From positions 620,001 through 684,000 of the forward strand of contig NZ_CP015863.1 of the NCBI RefSeq assembly GCF_002163755.1: a stretch of DNA of 64,000 bases, read 5' to 3'. The DNA is from Vibrio campbellii CAIM 519 = NBRC 15631 = ATCC 25920 (GTDB taxonomy: Bacteria > Pseudomonadota > Gammaproteobacteria > Enterobacterales > Vibrionaceae). Below the pieces are notes generated by a model. It saw nothing but the letters and a program-made list of their open reading frames with translations. It was not told where the DNA came from and did not search any database. The position numbers and the translations under genes are program-made. Shown in pieces: positions 39,058 through 47,031 of this stretch (positions are counted from its first letter, which is position 1; the number at the start of each line of letters is the position of its first letter).

Positions 39058-39972
39058 TTAAGCGTTAGGGTTTGGCAGGCCGCCCAATGCTTCGTATAGA
39101 TTTGGTAGGAAAGCGCTGAACTCGCCACACATTAGAGAGAAGTCTGCGTCGAAGCGAGCAGCTTGATCTTCGCGTGGGATGTCATCGTTTTGATCTTTTA
39201 GTTCATCAGAGAACTTCAGACGTTTGATGCCAGAATCTTCTGCTATGATGAATTCGATACGATCTTGCCAGTTCAGTGCTAGCTTAGTCACTACTTTGTC
39301 TGCAGCGATGTGGTTGCGGATTTCATCGGTTGTCAGCTCTTGCTTCTTACAACGAATCACGCCGCCTTCTTCTAGCACAGACTTAAGCTCAGCTTCGTCC
39401 ATCATAGAAATGCCTTGTGGCGTATCACCGGTTTTCACCCATTCCGTTAGCGTCGTTTCGATAGCAACTTCTGGGATTGCTGGTACAACAGGTAGGCTAC
39501 CCATTGTTTTACGCAATAGTGCTAATACGTCTTCTGCTTTTTTGTAGCTGCTTGCATCAACAAGGATGAAGCCTTCTTTTGGCATGATCAGTACGTAAGT
39601 GTGGCTGCTGCGGCTGAATGCACGAGGCAGCAGATCCATTACGATGTCATCTTTAAGGTTGTCTTTCTCTTTCTTTTTAAGAGGGCGACCTTCCTGTGCT
39701 TCCATTGCTTCTACTTTCGCGTTTAGTGAATCTTTGATCACTGAAGCTGGCAGCATTTTCTCTTCTTTCTTAGCGCAAATCAGAATGCGGTTTTCAGAAA
39801 CGTGCGTCATCATGTCGCCATTTCTACCCATCGCGCTAACCCAACCAAACTTTTGCTTATCTTGGCTGCCACAAGGGGTGAATCGGAACTCGGCTAGTTG
39901 AGTTTCCAGTTGATCGGCGTTGAAGTTAACCTCGCGGTTAACGCGGTATACCAGACAGTTTTTAAACCACAT
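39058..39972 (-). CDS. rdgC: Recombination-associated protein RdgC
   Basis: RdgC is a ring-forming dimer that coats double-stranded DNA and limits RecA activity. The 304-residue product matches the family along its length: MWFKNCLVYRVNREV at the start, RFTPCGSQDKQKFGWVSAMG, and ...EDSGIKRLKFSDEL near residue 240. The length equals the usual 303-305. The start MWFKN is nearly invariant in the family. It is divergent from phoB with 224 bp between, as in several gammaproteobacteria. No unusual feature is seen. Confidence 0.95.
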   Translation of the reverse strand: MWFKNCLVYRVNREVNFNADQLETQLAEFRFTPCGSQDKQKFGWVSAMGRNGDMMTHVSENRILICAKKEEKMLPASVIKDSLNAKVEAMEAQEGRPLKKKEKDNLKDDIVMDLLPRAFSRSSHTYVLIMPKEGFILVDASSYKKAEDVLALLRKTMGSLPVVPAIPEVAIETTLTEWVKTGDTPQGISMMDEAELKSVLEEGGVIRCKKQELTTDEIRNHIAADKVVTKLALNWQDRIEFIIAEDSGIKRLKFSDELKDQNDDIPREDQAARFDADFSLMCGEFSAFLPNLYEALGGLPNPNA

Positions 39973-40095
39973 AAATCTTCTCTAGGCTTGATGACAAGGG
40001 ACTAATCATAGGGAATTTTCCCGGCGTTGTCCTAATTGAATTGAAAAAGATCATGATGAATCTCAAAAGAAACTTATATGAAAATTTGTTTTCAA

Positions 40096-40129
40096 AGGTC
40101 ACAAAAGTGTCATAATTGGTAGTAATAAT
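40096..40129 (+). promoter_or_regulatory. Pho box and -10 of the phoB promoter
   Basis: At 40096-40113 two GTCA half-sites 11 bp apart (GTCAC, GTCAT) match the Pho box consensus CTGTCATAWAWCTGTCAY in 14 of 18 positions. TAATAAT follows at 40123-40129, 10 bp downstream, where a PhoB-activated -10 should be. This indicates phoBR autoregulation. Confidence 0.68.
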
Positions 40130-40196
40130 GCTTATGCATAGAGGGGCGCTTTGTCCTTTAAATTCATTAGCTCAACTCACATAAGGTTATTCAATT

Positions 40197-40886
40197 ATGT
40201 CTAGAAGGATTCTGGTTGTTGAAGACGAAGCTCCGATTCGCGAAATGCTATGCTTCGTGCTTGAACAGAAAGGTTATCAAGCAGTAGAAGCAGAAGATTA
40301 CGACTCTGCGGTAACCAAACTGGCTGAACCCTTCCCGGATTTAGTGCTACTAGACTGGATGCTACCAGGTGGCAGTGGTATTAACTTCATCAAACACATG
40401 AAGCGCGAAGAGTTAACTCGCAATATTCCCGTTGTGATGCTGACAGCTCGTGGCGAAGAAGAAGACAAGGTTCGTGGCTTAGAAGTTGGTGCAGATGACT
40501 ACATCACCAAACCTTTCTCACCAAAAGAGTTGGTTGCTCGTCTTAAAGCCGTTATTCGCCGCGTAACACCGACTGCGCTTGAAGATGTGATTGATGTACA
40601 AGGTCTGAAGTTGGACCCTGTTTCTCACCGCGTGACTGCAAATGATGAAGCAGTAGATATGGGACCAACTGAGTTCAAAATGCTGCACTTCTTTATGACG
40701 CACCAAGAGCGCGTTTACAGTCGTGAACAACTGCTAAACAACGTTTGGGGTACCAACGTGTATGTAGAAGACCGTACCGTTGACGTACACATTCGTCGCT
40801 TGCGTAAAGCGCTTGAGGCGGCAGGTCACGACAAACTAATCCAAACCGTTCGTGGCGCAGGATACCGTTTCTCGACGAAGGCATAA
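40197..40886 (+). CDS. phoB: Phosphate regulon response regulator PhoB
   Basis: PhoB is the DNA-binding regulator that, when phosphorylated by PhoR, activates phosphate-scavenging genes through Pho boxes. The 229-residue protein has a receiver domain (1-120) with D10-E11, phosphoacceptor D53 (LLDWMLPG), T83 and K105 (TKPF). An OmpR-type winged helix follows (about 130-228, EFKMLHFFMTHQERVYSREQLL...VEDRTVDVHIRRLRKAL). The length equals that of E. coli PhoB. It is followed by phoR after 40 bp. A Pho box precedes it. Confidence 0.97.
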   Translation: MSRRILVVEDEAPIREMLCFVLEQKGYQAVEAEDYDSAVTKLAEPFPDLVLLDWMLPGGSGINFIKHMKREELTRNIPVVMLTARGEEEDKVRGLEVGADDYITKPFSPKELVARLKAVIRRVTPTALEDVIDVQGLKLDPVSHRVTANDEAVDMGPTEFKMLHFFMTHQERVYSREQLLNNVWGTNVYVEDRTVDVHIRRLRKALEAAGHDKLIQTVRGAGYRFSTKA

Positions 40887-40926
40887 CATCACTAGCAGCT
40901 TATCAATACCATTTCTGGAGTAATGA

Positions 40927-42225
40927 GTGGTTGAAAGATTAACTTGGAAAAAGCTGGCCTGGGAGTTGGCTTTTTTTTACACCCCTTGGGTGATCATAGG
41001 TTGGATATTCGGTTACATGCCGTGGTTGCTTTTGGCGGCCACGGCTTTGCAGCTTGTATGGCATTTGCATAATCAGGTGCGCTTGTCGGCTTGGTTGTGG
41101 GATGAAAAGCGCCTTACGCCACCGTCAGGTAGTGGCAACTGGGAATCGTTATTCAACGGCTTATACCGATTGCAACAACGTCAGCGTCGCAAGCGTAAAG
41201 AGCTTACCAATTTGATTCGCCGTTTCCGTAATGGTGCTGAATCGCTGCCGGATGCGGTGGTGGTGTTTCGTGCTGAAGGTAACATCGTATGGTGTAACAA
41301 GCTCGCACAACACCTTTTGGGTTTCCACTGGCCGGAAGATTCTGGGCAACCTATTTCTAACCTCATCCGTACTCCAGACTTTATTAAGTACATCAATAAA
41401 CAAGACTTCTCAGAGCCGCTAGAAATGCGCTCACCATTGAATGTCGAGCGAATGTTGGAACTGCGTATCGTACCTTACACCGAAGGGGAACATCTGATGG
41501 TGGTGCGTGATGTGAGTCAACTTAAACAGCTTGAAGGTATGCGTCGTAACTTCTTCGCTAACGTATCTCATGAGCTTCGTACACCGATGACGGTACTGCA
41601 AGGCTATCTTGAGATGACGGAAGACCCAGACATGATTGTTGGCCCGATGTGGACGAAAGCGCATGGGGTGATGACAGAGCAGCTCAACCGCATGAACAGC
41701 TTGGTGAATCAGCTTCTGACGCTGTCTAAGATTGAGGCGGCACCAATGCATGAGTTGGAAGATGTGGTCAATGTCCCTAGCATGTTAGAAGTGCTAGAGA
41801 AGGAAGCGGTAAGCTTAAGTGGTGATGATCAGCATCAGTTGAAGTTCGATGTTGATTCTAGTCTGCGCGTGCTTGGCGATGATGACCAACTGCGTAGTGC
41901 GATCTCTAACTTGGTGTACAACGCGGTGAAATACACACCACCCGGTGCACACATTAACGTTCGTTGGTATCAAACCGCACAAGGTGCTTGTCTAGAGGTT
42001 GAAGACAGCGGTGACGGTATTGAACCACAACACTTACATCGATTGACCGAACGTTTCTATCGCGTCGATAAAGCTCGTTCACGTGATACTGGTGGCAGTG
42101 GCCTAGGCTTAGCCATCGTTAAGCACGCGTTGAGCCACCATGACTCTCACCTCGAAATTTACAGTGAAGTTGGTGTCGGCAGTAAGTTCTCCTTCATCCT
42201 ACCAAGTCGTTTGGTGGTGAAGTAA
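40927..42225 (+). CDS. phoR: Phosphate regulon sensor histidine kinase PhoR
   Basis: PhoR phosphorylates or dephosphorylates PhoB under control of the PstSCAB-PhoU complex. The 432-residue protein has two N-terminal membrane helices (about 12-30 and 32-48), a positively charged linker, a PAS domain (about 98-195) and HisKA with H215 in FFANVSHELRTP. A HATPase domain carries the N box LVYNAVKYTPP and G boxes DSGDGIEPQ and GGSGLGLAIVKH. It starts at GTG 40927 with GGAG at 7 nt; an overlapping ATG at 40923 is out of frame. Its stop codon overlaps the next gene's start (TAATG at 42223-42227), so translation is coupled. Confidence 0.96.
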   Translation: MVERLTWKKLAWELAFFYTPWVIIGWIFGYMPWLLLAATALQLVWHLHNQVRLSAWLWDEKRLTPPSGSGNWESLFNGLYRLQQRQRRKRKELTNLIRRFRNGAESLPDAVVVFRAEGNIVWCNKLAQHLLGFHWPEDSGQPISNLIRTPDFIKYINKQDFSEPLEMRSPLNVERMLELRIVPYTEGEHLMVVRDVSQLKQLEGMRRNFFANVSHELRTPMTVLQGYLEMTEDPDMIVGPMWTKAHGVMTEQLNRMNSLVNQLLTLSKIEAAPMHELEDVVNVPSMLEVLEKEAVSLSGDDQHQLKFDVDSSLRVLGDDDQLRSAISNLVYNAVKYTPPGAHINVRWYQTAQGACLEVEDSGDGIEPQHLHRLTERFYRVDKARSRDTGGSGLGLAIVKHALSHHDSHLEIYSEVGVGSKFSFILPSRLVVK

Positions 42226-43190
42226 TGAGTGTCGTATCCAAAGCAATCAAGAACATCACTCTAGCCACGTTAGTGCTTTCCAGCATGGCTGTTGCACAAG
42301 ATGAACCGCTGCCGAATTATCAAAAGACAACGGGTATTGCGGGCAACTTATTGTCGGTCGGCTCGGATACACTGGCGGGCATGACCACGCTTTGGGTGGA
42401 AGAGTTTAAATCTATCTACCCGAACATTAATGCCCAGGTGCAAGCTTCTGGCTCATCGACTGCGCCGCCGGCGCTAACAGAACAAACTGCGCAATTCGGT
42501 CCAATGAGTCGCTCAATGCGTATGCGTGAGATCGAAGCATTTGAGCGGGTGCATGGTTACAAGCCAACGGCGCTTCGTGTTGCGATTGATGCAATTGGTA
42601 TTTTTGTACACCAAGATAATCCGATCAAAGGGCTTAATTTCCATCAGTTGGATGCGATGTTCTCCGCGACTTTACGCTGTGGCGAAAGTGAATTCATCAC
42701 CAACTGGCGTGAGCTAGGCATCAAAGCTGAGTGGGCAAAACGTAACTTGCAGCTGTTTGGGCGTAACTCGGTATCAGGTACGTACGGTTACTTTAAAAGT
42801 AATGCCTTGTGTGGTGGTGATTTTAAAACTCGTGTGAACGAGCAACCAGGATCGGCATCAGTAGTGCAGTCTGTGGCATCAACGATTAGCGGTGTTGGTT
42901 ACTCCGGTGTGGGTTATCGCGTGGCGGGTGTTCGTTTAGTCCCAATTGCAAAAACGGGCACAGACTATGTTAGCCCAGTACGTGAAAATATTATCTCAGG
43001 TAAGTACCCACTATCGCGTTACCTCTATGTGTATGTGAATAAACATCCGGATTATCCGCTAAGCCCAATTGAAGCTGAGTTCATTCGCTTTATGTTCTCT
43101 GCCCAAGGGCAAGCGCTGGTCGCGAAAGACGGTTATGTTCCGATTACTGCTGATTTCGCTGCCGAGGAACTAAAAAAGGTCGGTTTATAA
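42225..43190 (+). CDS. pstS: PstS-family phosphate-binding protein
   Basis: This is the periplasmic phosphate receptor of an ABC importer. The 321-residue precursor has a signal peptide (about 1-25, TLATLVLSSMAVAQ), SVGSDTLAGMTTLWVEEFKSIYPN and the phosphate-loop-like ASGSSTAPPAL (residues 73-83). FGRNSVSGTYGYFK follows near residue 180. Its ATG overlaps the phoR stop, so it belongs to the phoBR-pstS operon and lies 4 kb from pstCAB, separated by ppk-ppx on the other strand. It could serve PstCAB here or a second system. The terminator hairpin overlaps its stop codon. Confidence 0.9.
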   Translation: MSVVSKAIKNITLATLVLSSMAVAQDEPLPNYQKTTGIAGNLLSVGSDTLAGMTTLWVEEFKSIYPNINAQVQASGSSTAPPALTEQTAQFGPMSRSMRMREIEAFERVHGYKPTALRVAIDAIGIFVHQDNPIKGLNFHQLDAMFSATLRCGESEFITNWRELGIKAEWAKRNLQLFGRNSVSGTYGYFKSNALCGGDFKTRVNEQPGSASVVQSVASTISGVGYSGVGYRVAGVRLVPIAKTGTDYVSPVRENIISGKYPLSRYLYVYVNKHPDYPLSPIEAEFIRFMFSAQGQALVAKDGYVPITADFAAEELKKVGL

Positions 43191-43205
43191 GCCGACTTTT
43201 TTCTT
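43172..43205 (+). terminator. Terminator overlapping the pstS stop
   Basis: AAGGTCGG pairs with CCGACTT with one bulge (about 43176-43200), followed by six T. The upstream arm is inside the last pstS codons. Confidence 0.8.
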
Positions 43206-43240
43206 TGTCTCACTGAGTTCATAGTTAACTGAGTTTATAG

Positions 43241-44746
43241 TTAGAAGCTCAATGCCCATCCTGCGCTTTCCCAGCGTTGTTGTTCTTCCTGCAAATCGGC
43301 ATCGAGTAGTTTGTTATTCTCCAACCAATCTTCTTCTACACAGGTAAGTACCCACTTCTCTTCTTTTATCGACAGTGTAAGCTTTGGTAGCGGGTCATCA
43401 TTGCGTTGACCGTTGACCACAATGGCCAGACGTAGAATCTTAATTAAGTTGATGATGTCACTCTCTTTGTAGAGATTGAACTCTGGGAACTCATTCAGCT
43501 TAAGGGATTTACGTTGGAAGCGAGCTAAGGTCGCCAATACCAATTGCTGCTCGCGGTTAAAGCCCGGTAAGCTGGAATGCAGCAGAATGTAGAACGAGTG
43601 ACGATGGAAGCCACGCAGACTGATGCTCAAGCCGACTTCATGCAACAAAGCCGTCCATTCCAGTAAATCAAACAGCTCACTCTTCTTCTTGATACCAAGT
43701 TCAGAACGAACATCGCACAGCATCTCTCTTGCATGACCTTTTACACGTGCTGCGTGTTCGATATCAACGCGATGTTTTTTTGCTAGGTTTTCTGTGGTGC
43801 GCATACGAATATCAGAACGAACGAAGCGTTCTTCCATCTCGTAGAGGAGACCTTCACGCAATGCGCCATCCGAGAAAAACATCTGGTTGATTTTTAGTGA
43901 TTGGAAGATGGCAGCCAAAATGGCTACACCTGCTGCAAAGACTGGCTTGCGTTCATCGGTCAAACCAATAAGCTCGATATCATCAATGGACTCAAACTCG
44001 CACAATGTGTCGATTAGCTTACCCAAACGCTTGTTGGTGATCAGTCCATCTTCATGACCTAAACCAATCAAGACTTCGCGAATCGCTTTAATCGTACCAG
44101 AAGAGCCTAGGGCAATATCCCAGCCTTTCTTGCGGTATTTTACAGAAATGGATTCAATACGCTGCTCTGCGGCGAGAATTGCTTTGCTGAAGTTCTTCCG
44201 TGACAGTTTGCCATTATTGAAGAACTGTTCGGTAAAACTCACACAACCCATTTGTTTACTGTTGAGAAGCTCTGGCTCAAACTCTTGACCAATGATCATC
44301 TCGGTACTGCCGCCACCGATATCGACAACTAACTTGGAGTTAGACTCCGCTTGGGTGTGCGCGACTCCGAGATAGATGAGGCGAGCTTCTTCTTCGCCCG
44401 GAATGATTTCAATTGGGAAAGGCAGCACTTTTTTTGCTCGTTTGATAAACAGATGAGCGTTGTTGGCACGCCTTAAGGTATGGGTCGCTGCAATTCTTAC
44501 GTTTGACGTTTCAAAGCCTTGCAGGCGCTCGGCGAACATCGCGAGGCACTCAAGGCCTCGCTCCATCGCGGCGTGACTGAGGTTTAATTCTGAATCGAGC
44601 CCGGCAGCTAAGCGCACGCGCTGTTTATGGCGGCTGACTAATTGCAGGTCACTTCCAACAACTTTCGCCACCACCATATGGAAGCTGTTCGACCCAAGGT
44701 CAATGGCTGCAATATGGCGTACATCTTGTTCAAGTATCTGAGGCAT
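43241..44746 (-). CDS. ppx: Exopolyphosphatase
   Basis: Ppx removes terminal phosphate from polyphosphate and may hydrolyse pppGpp. The 501-residue protein has the ASKHA phosphatase motifs AAIDLGSNSFHMVVAKV (residues 13-29) and VVDIGGGSTEMIIGQ (about 140-154), then a C-terminal HD-like helical half (about 310-500, LHEVGLSISLRGFHRHSFYIL). The start overlaps the end of ppk by 17 bp, so the genes form a translationally coupled ppk-ppx operon as in E. coli. The operon lies within the phosphate cluster, between pstS and pstC and opposite to both. Confidence 0.96.
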   Translation of the reverse strand: MPQILEQDVRHIAAIDLGSNSFHMVVAKVVGSDLQLVSRHKQRVRLAAGLDSELNLSHAAMERGLECLAMFAERLQGFETSNVRIAATHTLRRANNAHLFIKRAKKVLPFPIEIIPGEEEARLIYLGVAHTQAESNSKLVVDIGGGSTEMIIGQEFEPELLNSKQMGCVSFTEQFFNNGKLSRKNFSKAILAAEQRIESISVKYRKKGWDIALGSSGTIKAIREVLIGLGHEDGLITNKRLGKLIDTLCEFESIDDIELIGLTDERKPVFAAGVAILAAIFQSLKINQMFFSDGALREGLLYEMEERFVRSDIRMRTTENLAKKHRVDIEHAARVKGHAREMLCDVRSELGIKKKSELFDLLEWTALLHEVGLSISLRGFHRHSFYILLHSSLPGFNREQQLVLATLARFQRKSLKLNEFPEFNLYKESDIINLIKILRLAIVVNGQRNDDPLPKLTLSIKEEKWVLTCVEEDWLENNKLLDADLQEEQQRWESAGWALSF

Positions 44747-46820
44747 CTGCTTTTTGTTTTCTTGTTTGTTTCTCTATATTTTTAAGATAGTCGTAGATGG
44801 CAACTTGTGATCGAACTTTTTTACGATTACCTCGCGGTACGTAGCTGTTTCTCATCTCTTTATCTATCAAACGAGCCTTTACTGTATCGGTAAAGTGAAT
44901 GTTGGTTATATCAATAATGCGTTGTTTCAAACGTGGGTCACGAACTGGAGCTGCAACTTCAATACGATGATCGATATTTCGTGTCATCCAGTCCGCCGAG
45001 GAGATGTAAACTTGTGGGTCACCATCATTGTGAGTGATGACGACGCGAGGGTGCTCAAGGAAGCGGTCAACAATACTGATGATGCGAATGTTTTCGCTCA
45101 CACCTTCAATACCCGGTACGAGTGAACACATACCACGGATAATCATATTTATTTTCACCCCGGCATTGCTCGCACCATAGAGTTTATTGACGATGCCTTT
45201 GTCGACCAAGTTATTCACTTTGATCGTCAGCGCTGCTTTCTTGCCAGCTTTTGCGTTGGCAATCTCCCCATCAATCAGACGGTAGAGTTGTTTACGCGAA
45301 TTGCGTGGTGAAACGATGAGGTGATTAAACCTGACTGGGCGATATGGATTCTCGATATAGCCAAAGACGTTACGGACTTCGTTGGTAATTTCTTGGTCTG
45401 CAGTTAGTAGCGCGAAGTCGGTGTAGATACGTGCGGTTTTCTCGTGGAAGTTACCTGTACCGATATGTGCGTAACGTACTATTTCACCTTCTTCGCGGCG
45501 GCTAATCAGGAGCAGTTTTGAGTGAATCTTCAAACCCGGAGCCCCAAAGATAACGTGTACGCCCGCATCGGTGAGAACCTTTGACCATTCGATATTGGCT
45601 TCTTCATCGAATCGGGCTTGCAGTTCCACCACCACAGTTACGCTTTTGCCATTGTGTACCGCATCGATCAATGAGTTCATCAAGCGCGAATCTTTGGCAA
45701 CGCGGTAGATATTAATCTTAATTGCCAATACTTTAGGATCGAAGGAAGCTTGGCGAACCAGTTCAGAGATGTGATCAAAGGTGTGATAAGGGTAGTAGAG
45801 CAAAATGTCTTTGGCTTTGATCGCATCGAAACTGTTGGCGTAGCCTTCGAAGTCGGCACACTTCATCGGTGGCATGGGCTTGTTTTCTAAGTACTCACGA
45901 CCAACATTTGGGAACCCAATGAAGTCTTTAAAGTTGTGGTAACGACCACCGGGAATCAAGCTGTCGTAGTTGGAGATTTGCAGTTTACGGCACAAGAAAT
46001 CGAGCATCTCTTGCGGCATTTCACGTTCGTAAACAAAGCGCACTGGCATAGCGGTTAAGCGTTGGTTCACTCCTTCAGACATCTGTTCGAGCAAGCTGTA
46101 TTCGATCTCTAGGCGTAAATCGTATTCGGCATCGCGGGTCATTTTCATCGCGTAGCCATTTAGTTCGTCATAATCGAAGAAGCCTTTAAACAGCTCATCC
46201 AGACAGTAACGGATAATGTTGTCGAGCAGAATGATGGTTTTGCGGCGTTTGCCTTTTTGCTCCGGTACCATAACGAAGCGAGGCAGGTGGTCAGTTGGTA
46301 TTTCGAGTAAAGCATATTGGGAATGATCGTCTTTGCGCAGATCGACGGTAATGTAAGCGTATTCGTCTTTAAGAAACTGCAACACATCGATGTCATCTTT
46401 AATCAATAGCGGAGTGATGTGTGGCATGACTTCTTTGCGAAAGTACTTGGTGATCCAGCGTTTCTGCGTGTCATCCAGCTGGTTTTCGTTAACCAAGAAA
46501 ATGCGGCGTCGTGCCATCTCTCGGATCAAATCACCGTACAGCTCGTCAAATTGTTCGTTAAGCTTCAATGCTTTGGTTTGCATCTTAGTTAACAAGTGCT
46601 TAGAGTTATCGCTTCCACCTCGTTCTTGGCTGATCAAGATCCGACGTTTTACGTCTGCAAAGCGTACCTTGTAGAACTCATCTAAGTTATTGGAAAAGAT
46701 CCCCAGAAAGCGAATACGTTCGATTAAAGGGACTGTTTTATCGGCGGCTTCTTGCAGTACTCTTTCATTGAAAGACAACCAACTAAGTTCTTTTTCTATA
46801 TAGAGTTTTTCTGCGCTCAT
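44730..46820 (-). CDS. ppk1: Polyphosphate kinase 1
   Basis: Ppk1 polymerises the gamma-phosphate of ATP into inorganic polyphosphate at the inner membrane. The 696-residue protein begins MSAEKLYIEKELSWLSFNERV, matching E. coli, so I use the ATG at 46820 with AAGG just upstream. A longer frame from 46889 would add 23 non-homologous residues. The phospholipase D-like C-terminal domains carry the catalytic histidines in GLKIHSKLLLI and THNDGDPQVY with the surrounding GTGNFHEKTARIYTD and SADWMTRN motifs. It overlaps ppx by 17 bp. A weak Pho box lies upstream. Confidence 0.96.
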   Translation of the reverse strand: MSAEKLYIEKELSWLSFNERVLQEAADKTVPLIERIRFLGIFSNNLDEFYKVRFADVKRRILISQERGGSDNSKHLLTKMQTKALKLNEQFDELYGDLIREMARRRIFLVNENQLDDTQKRWITKYFRKEVMPHITPLLIKDDIDVLQFLKDEYAYITVDLRKDDHSQYALLEIPTDHLPRFVMVPEQKGKRRKTIILLDNIIRYCLDELFKGFFDYDELNGYAMKMTRDAEYDLRLEIEYSLLEQMSEGVNQRLTAMPVRFVYEREMPQEMLDFLCRKLQISNYDSLIPGGRYHNFKDFIGFPNVGREYLENKPMPPMKCADFEGYANSFDAIKAKDILLYYPYHTFDHISELVRQASFDPKVLAIKINIYRVAKDSRLMNSLIDAVHNGKSVTVVVELQARFDEEANIEWSKVLTDAGVHVIFGAPGLKIHSKLLLISRREEGEIVRYAHIGTGNFHEKTARIYTDFALLTADQEITNEVRNVFGYIENPYRPVRFNHLIVSPRNSRKQLYRLIDGEIANAKAGKKAALTIKVNNLVDKGIVNKLYGASNAGVKINMIIRGMCSLVPGIEGVSENIRIISIVDRFLEHPRVVITHNDGDPQVYISSADWMTRNIDHRIEVAAPVRDPRLKQRIIDITNIHFTDTVKARLIDKEMRNSYVPRGNRKKVRSQVAIYDYLKNIEKQTRKQKADASDT

Positions 46821-46890
46821 AACCTTACCTAGCCTAAAATGAAGTAAATCCGCACTCATCTGTGGGATAAAAAAGATGAGCCTGAACACT

Positions 46891-46908
46891 ATGAGGTTTA
46901 CGTTACAG
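46891..46908 (-). promoter_or_regulatory. Weak Pho box candidate upstream of ppk1
   Basis: On the minus strand CTGTAACGTAAACCTCAT matches the Pho box consensus in 12 of 18 positions, with both half-site cores partly kept. It lies about 70 bp before the ppk1 start. E. coli ppk is reported to be under PhoB, which makes the site plausible. Confidence 0.4.
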
Positions 46909-46967
46909 TTTTATTTCATAACACGGCCTGCATAAGAGTTGTATTCTTTTCAGTTGTTTAATGTGAT

Positions 46968-46985
46968 CTGTAATATAATTGTCAT
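46968..46985 (+). promoter_or_regulatory. Pho box of the pstCAB-phoU operon
   Basis: CTGTAATATAATTGTCAT matches the Pho box consensus CTGTCATAWAWCTGTCAY in 16 of 18 positions. It lies 46 bp upstream of the pstC start. Confidence 0.82.
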
Positions 46986-47031
46986 CTTAACGACATATTC
47001 TAGTACTAAGTCAAAAAGGGTAGAGAGATCA

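Noticed and set aside
43241..46820. Possibility that ppk-ppx on the opposite strand was inserted by recent transfer into the pho-pst block
   Set aside because: Base composition and codon choice look like the neighbours and no repeat or mobile element flanks it.
46939..47031. Upstream start for pstC adding 31 residues
   Set aside because: The extension runs through the Pho box and promoter and has no family similarity; ATG 47032 has a better ribosome site.
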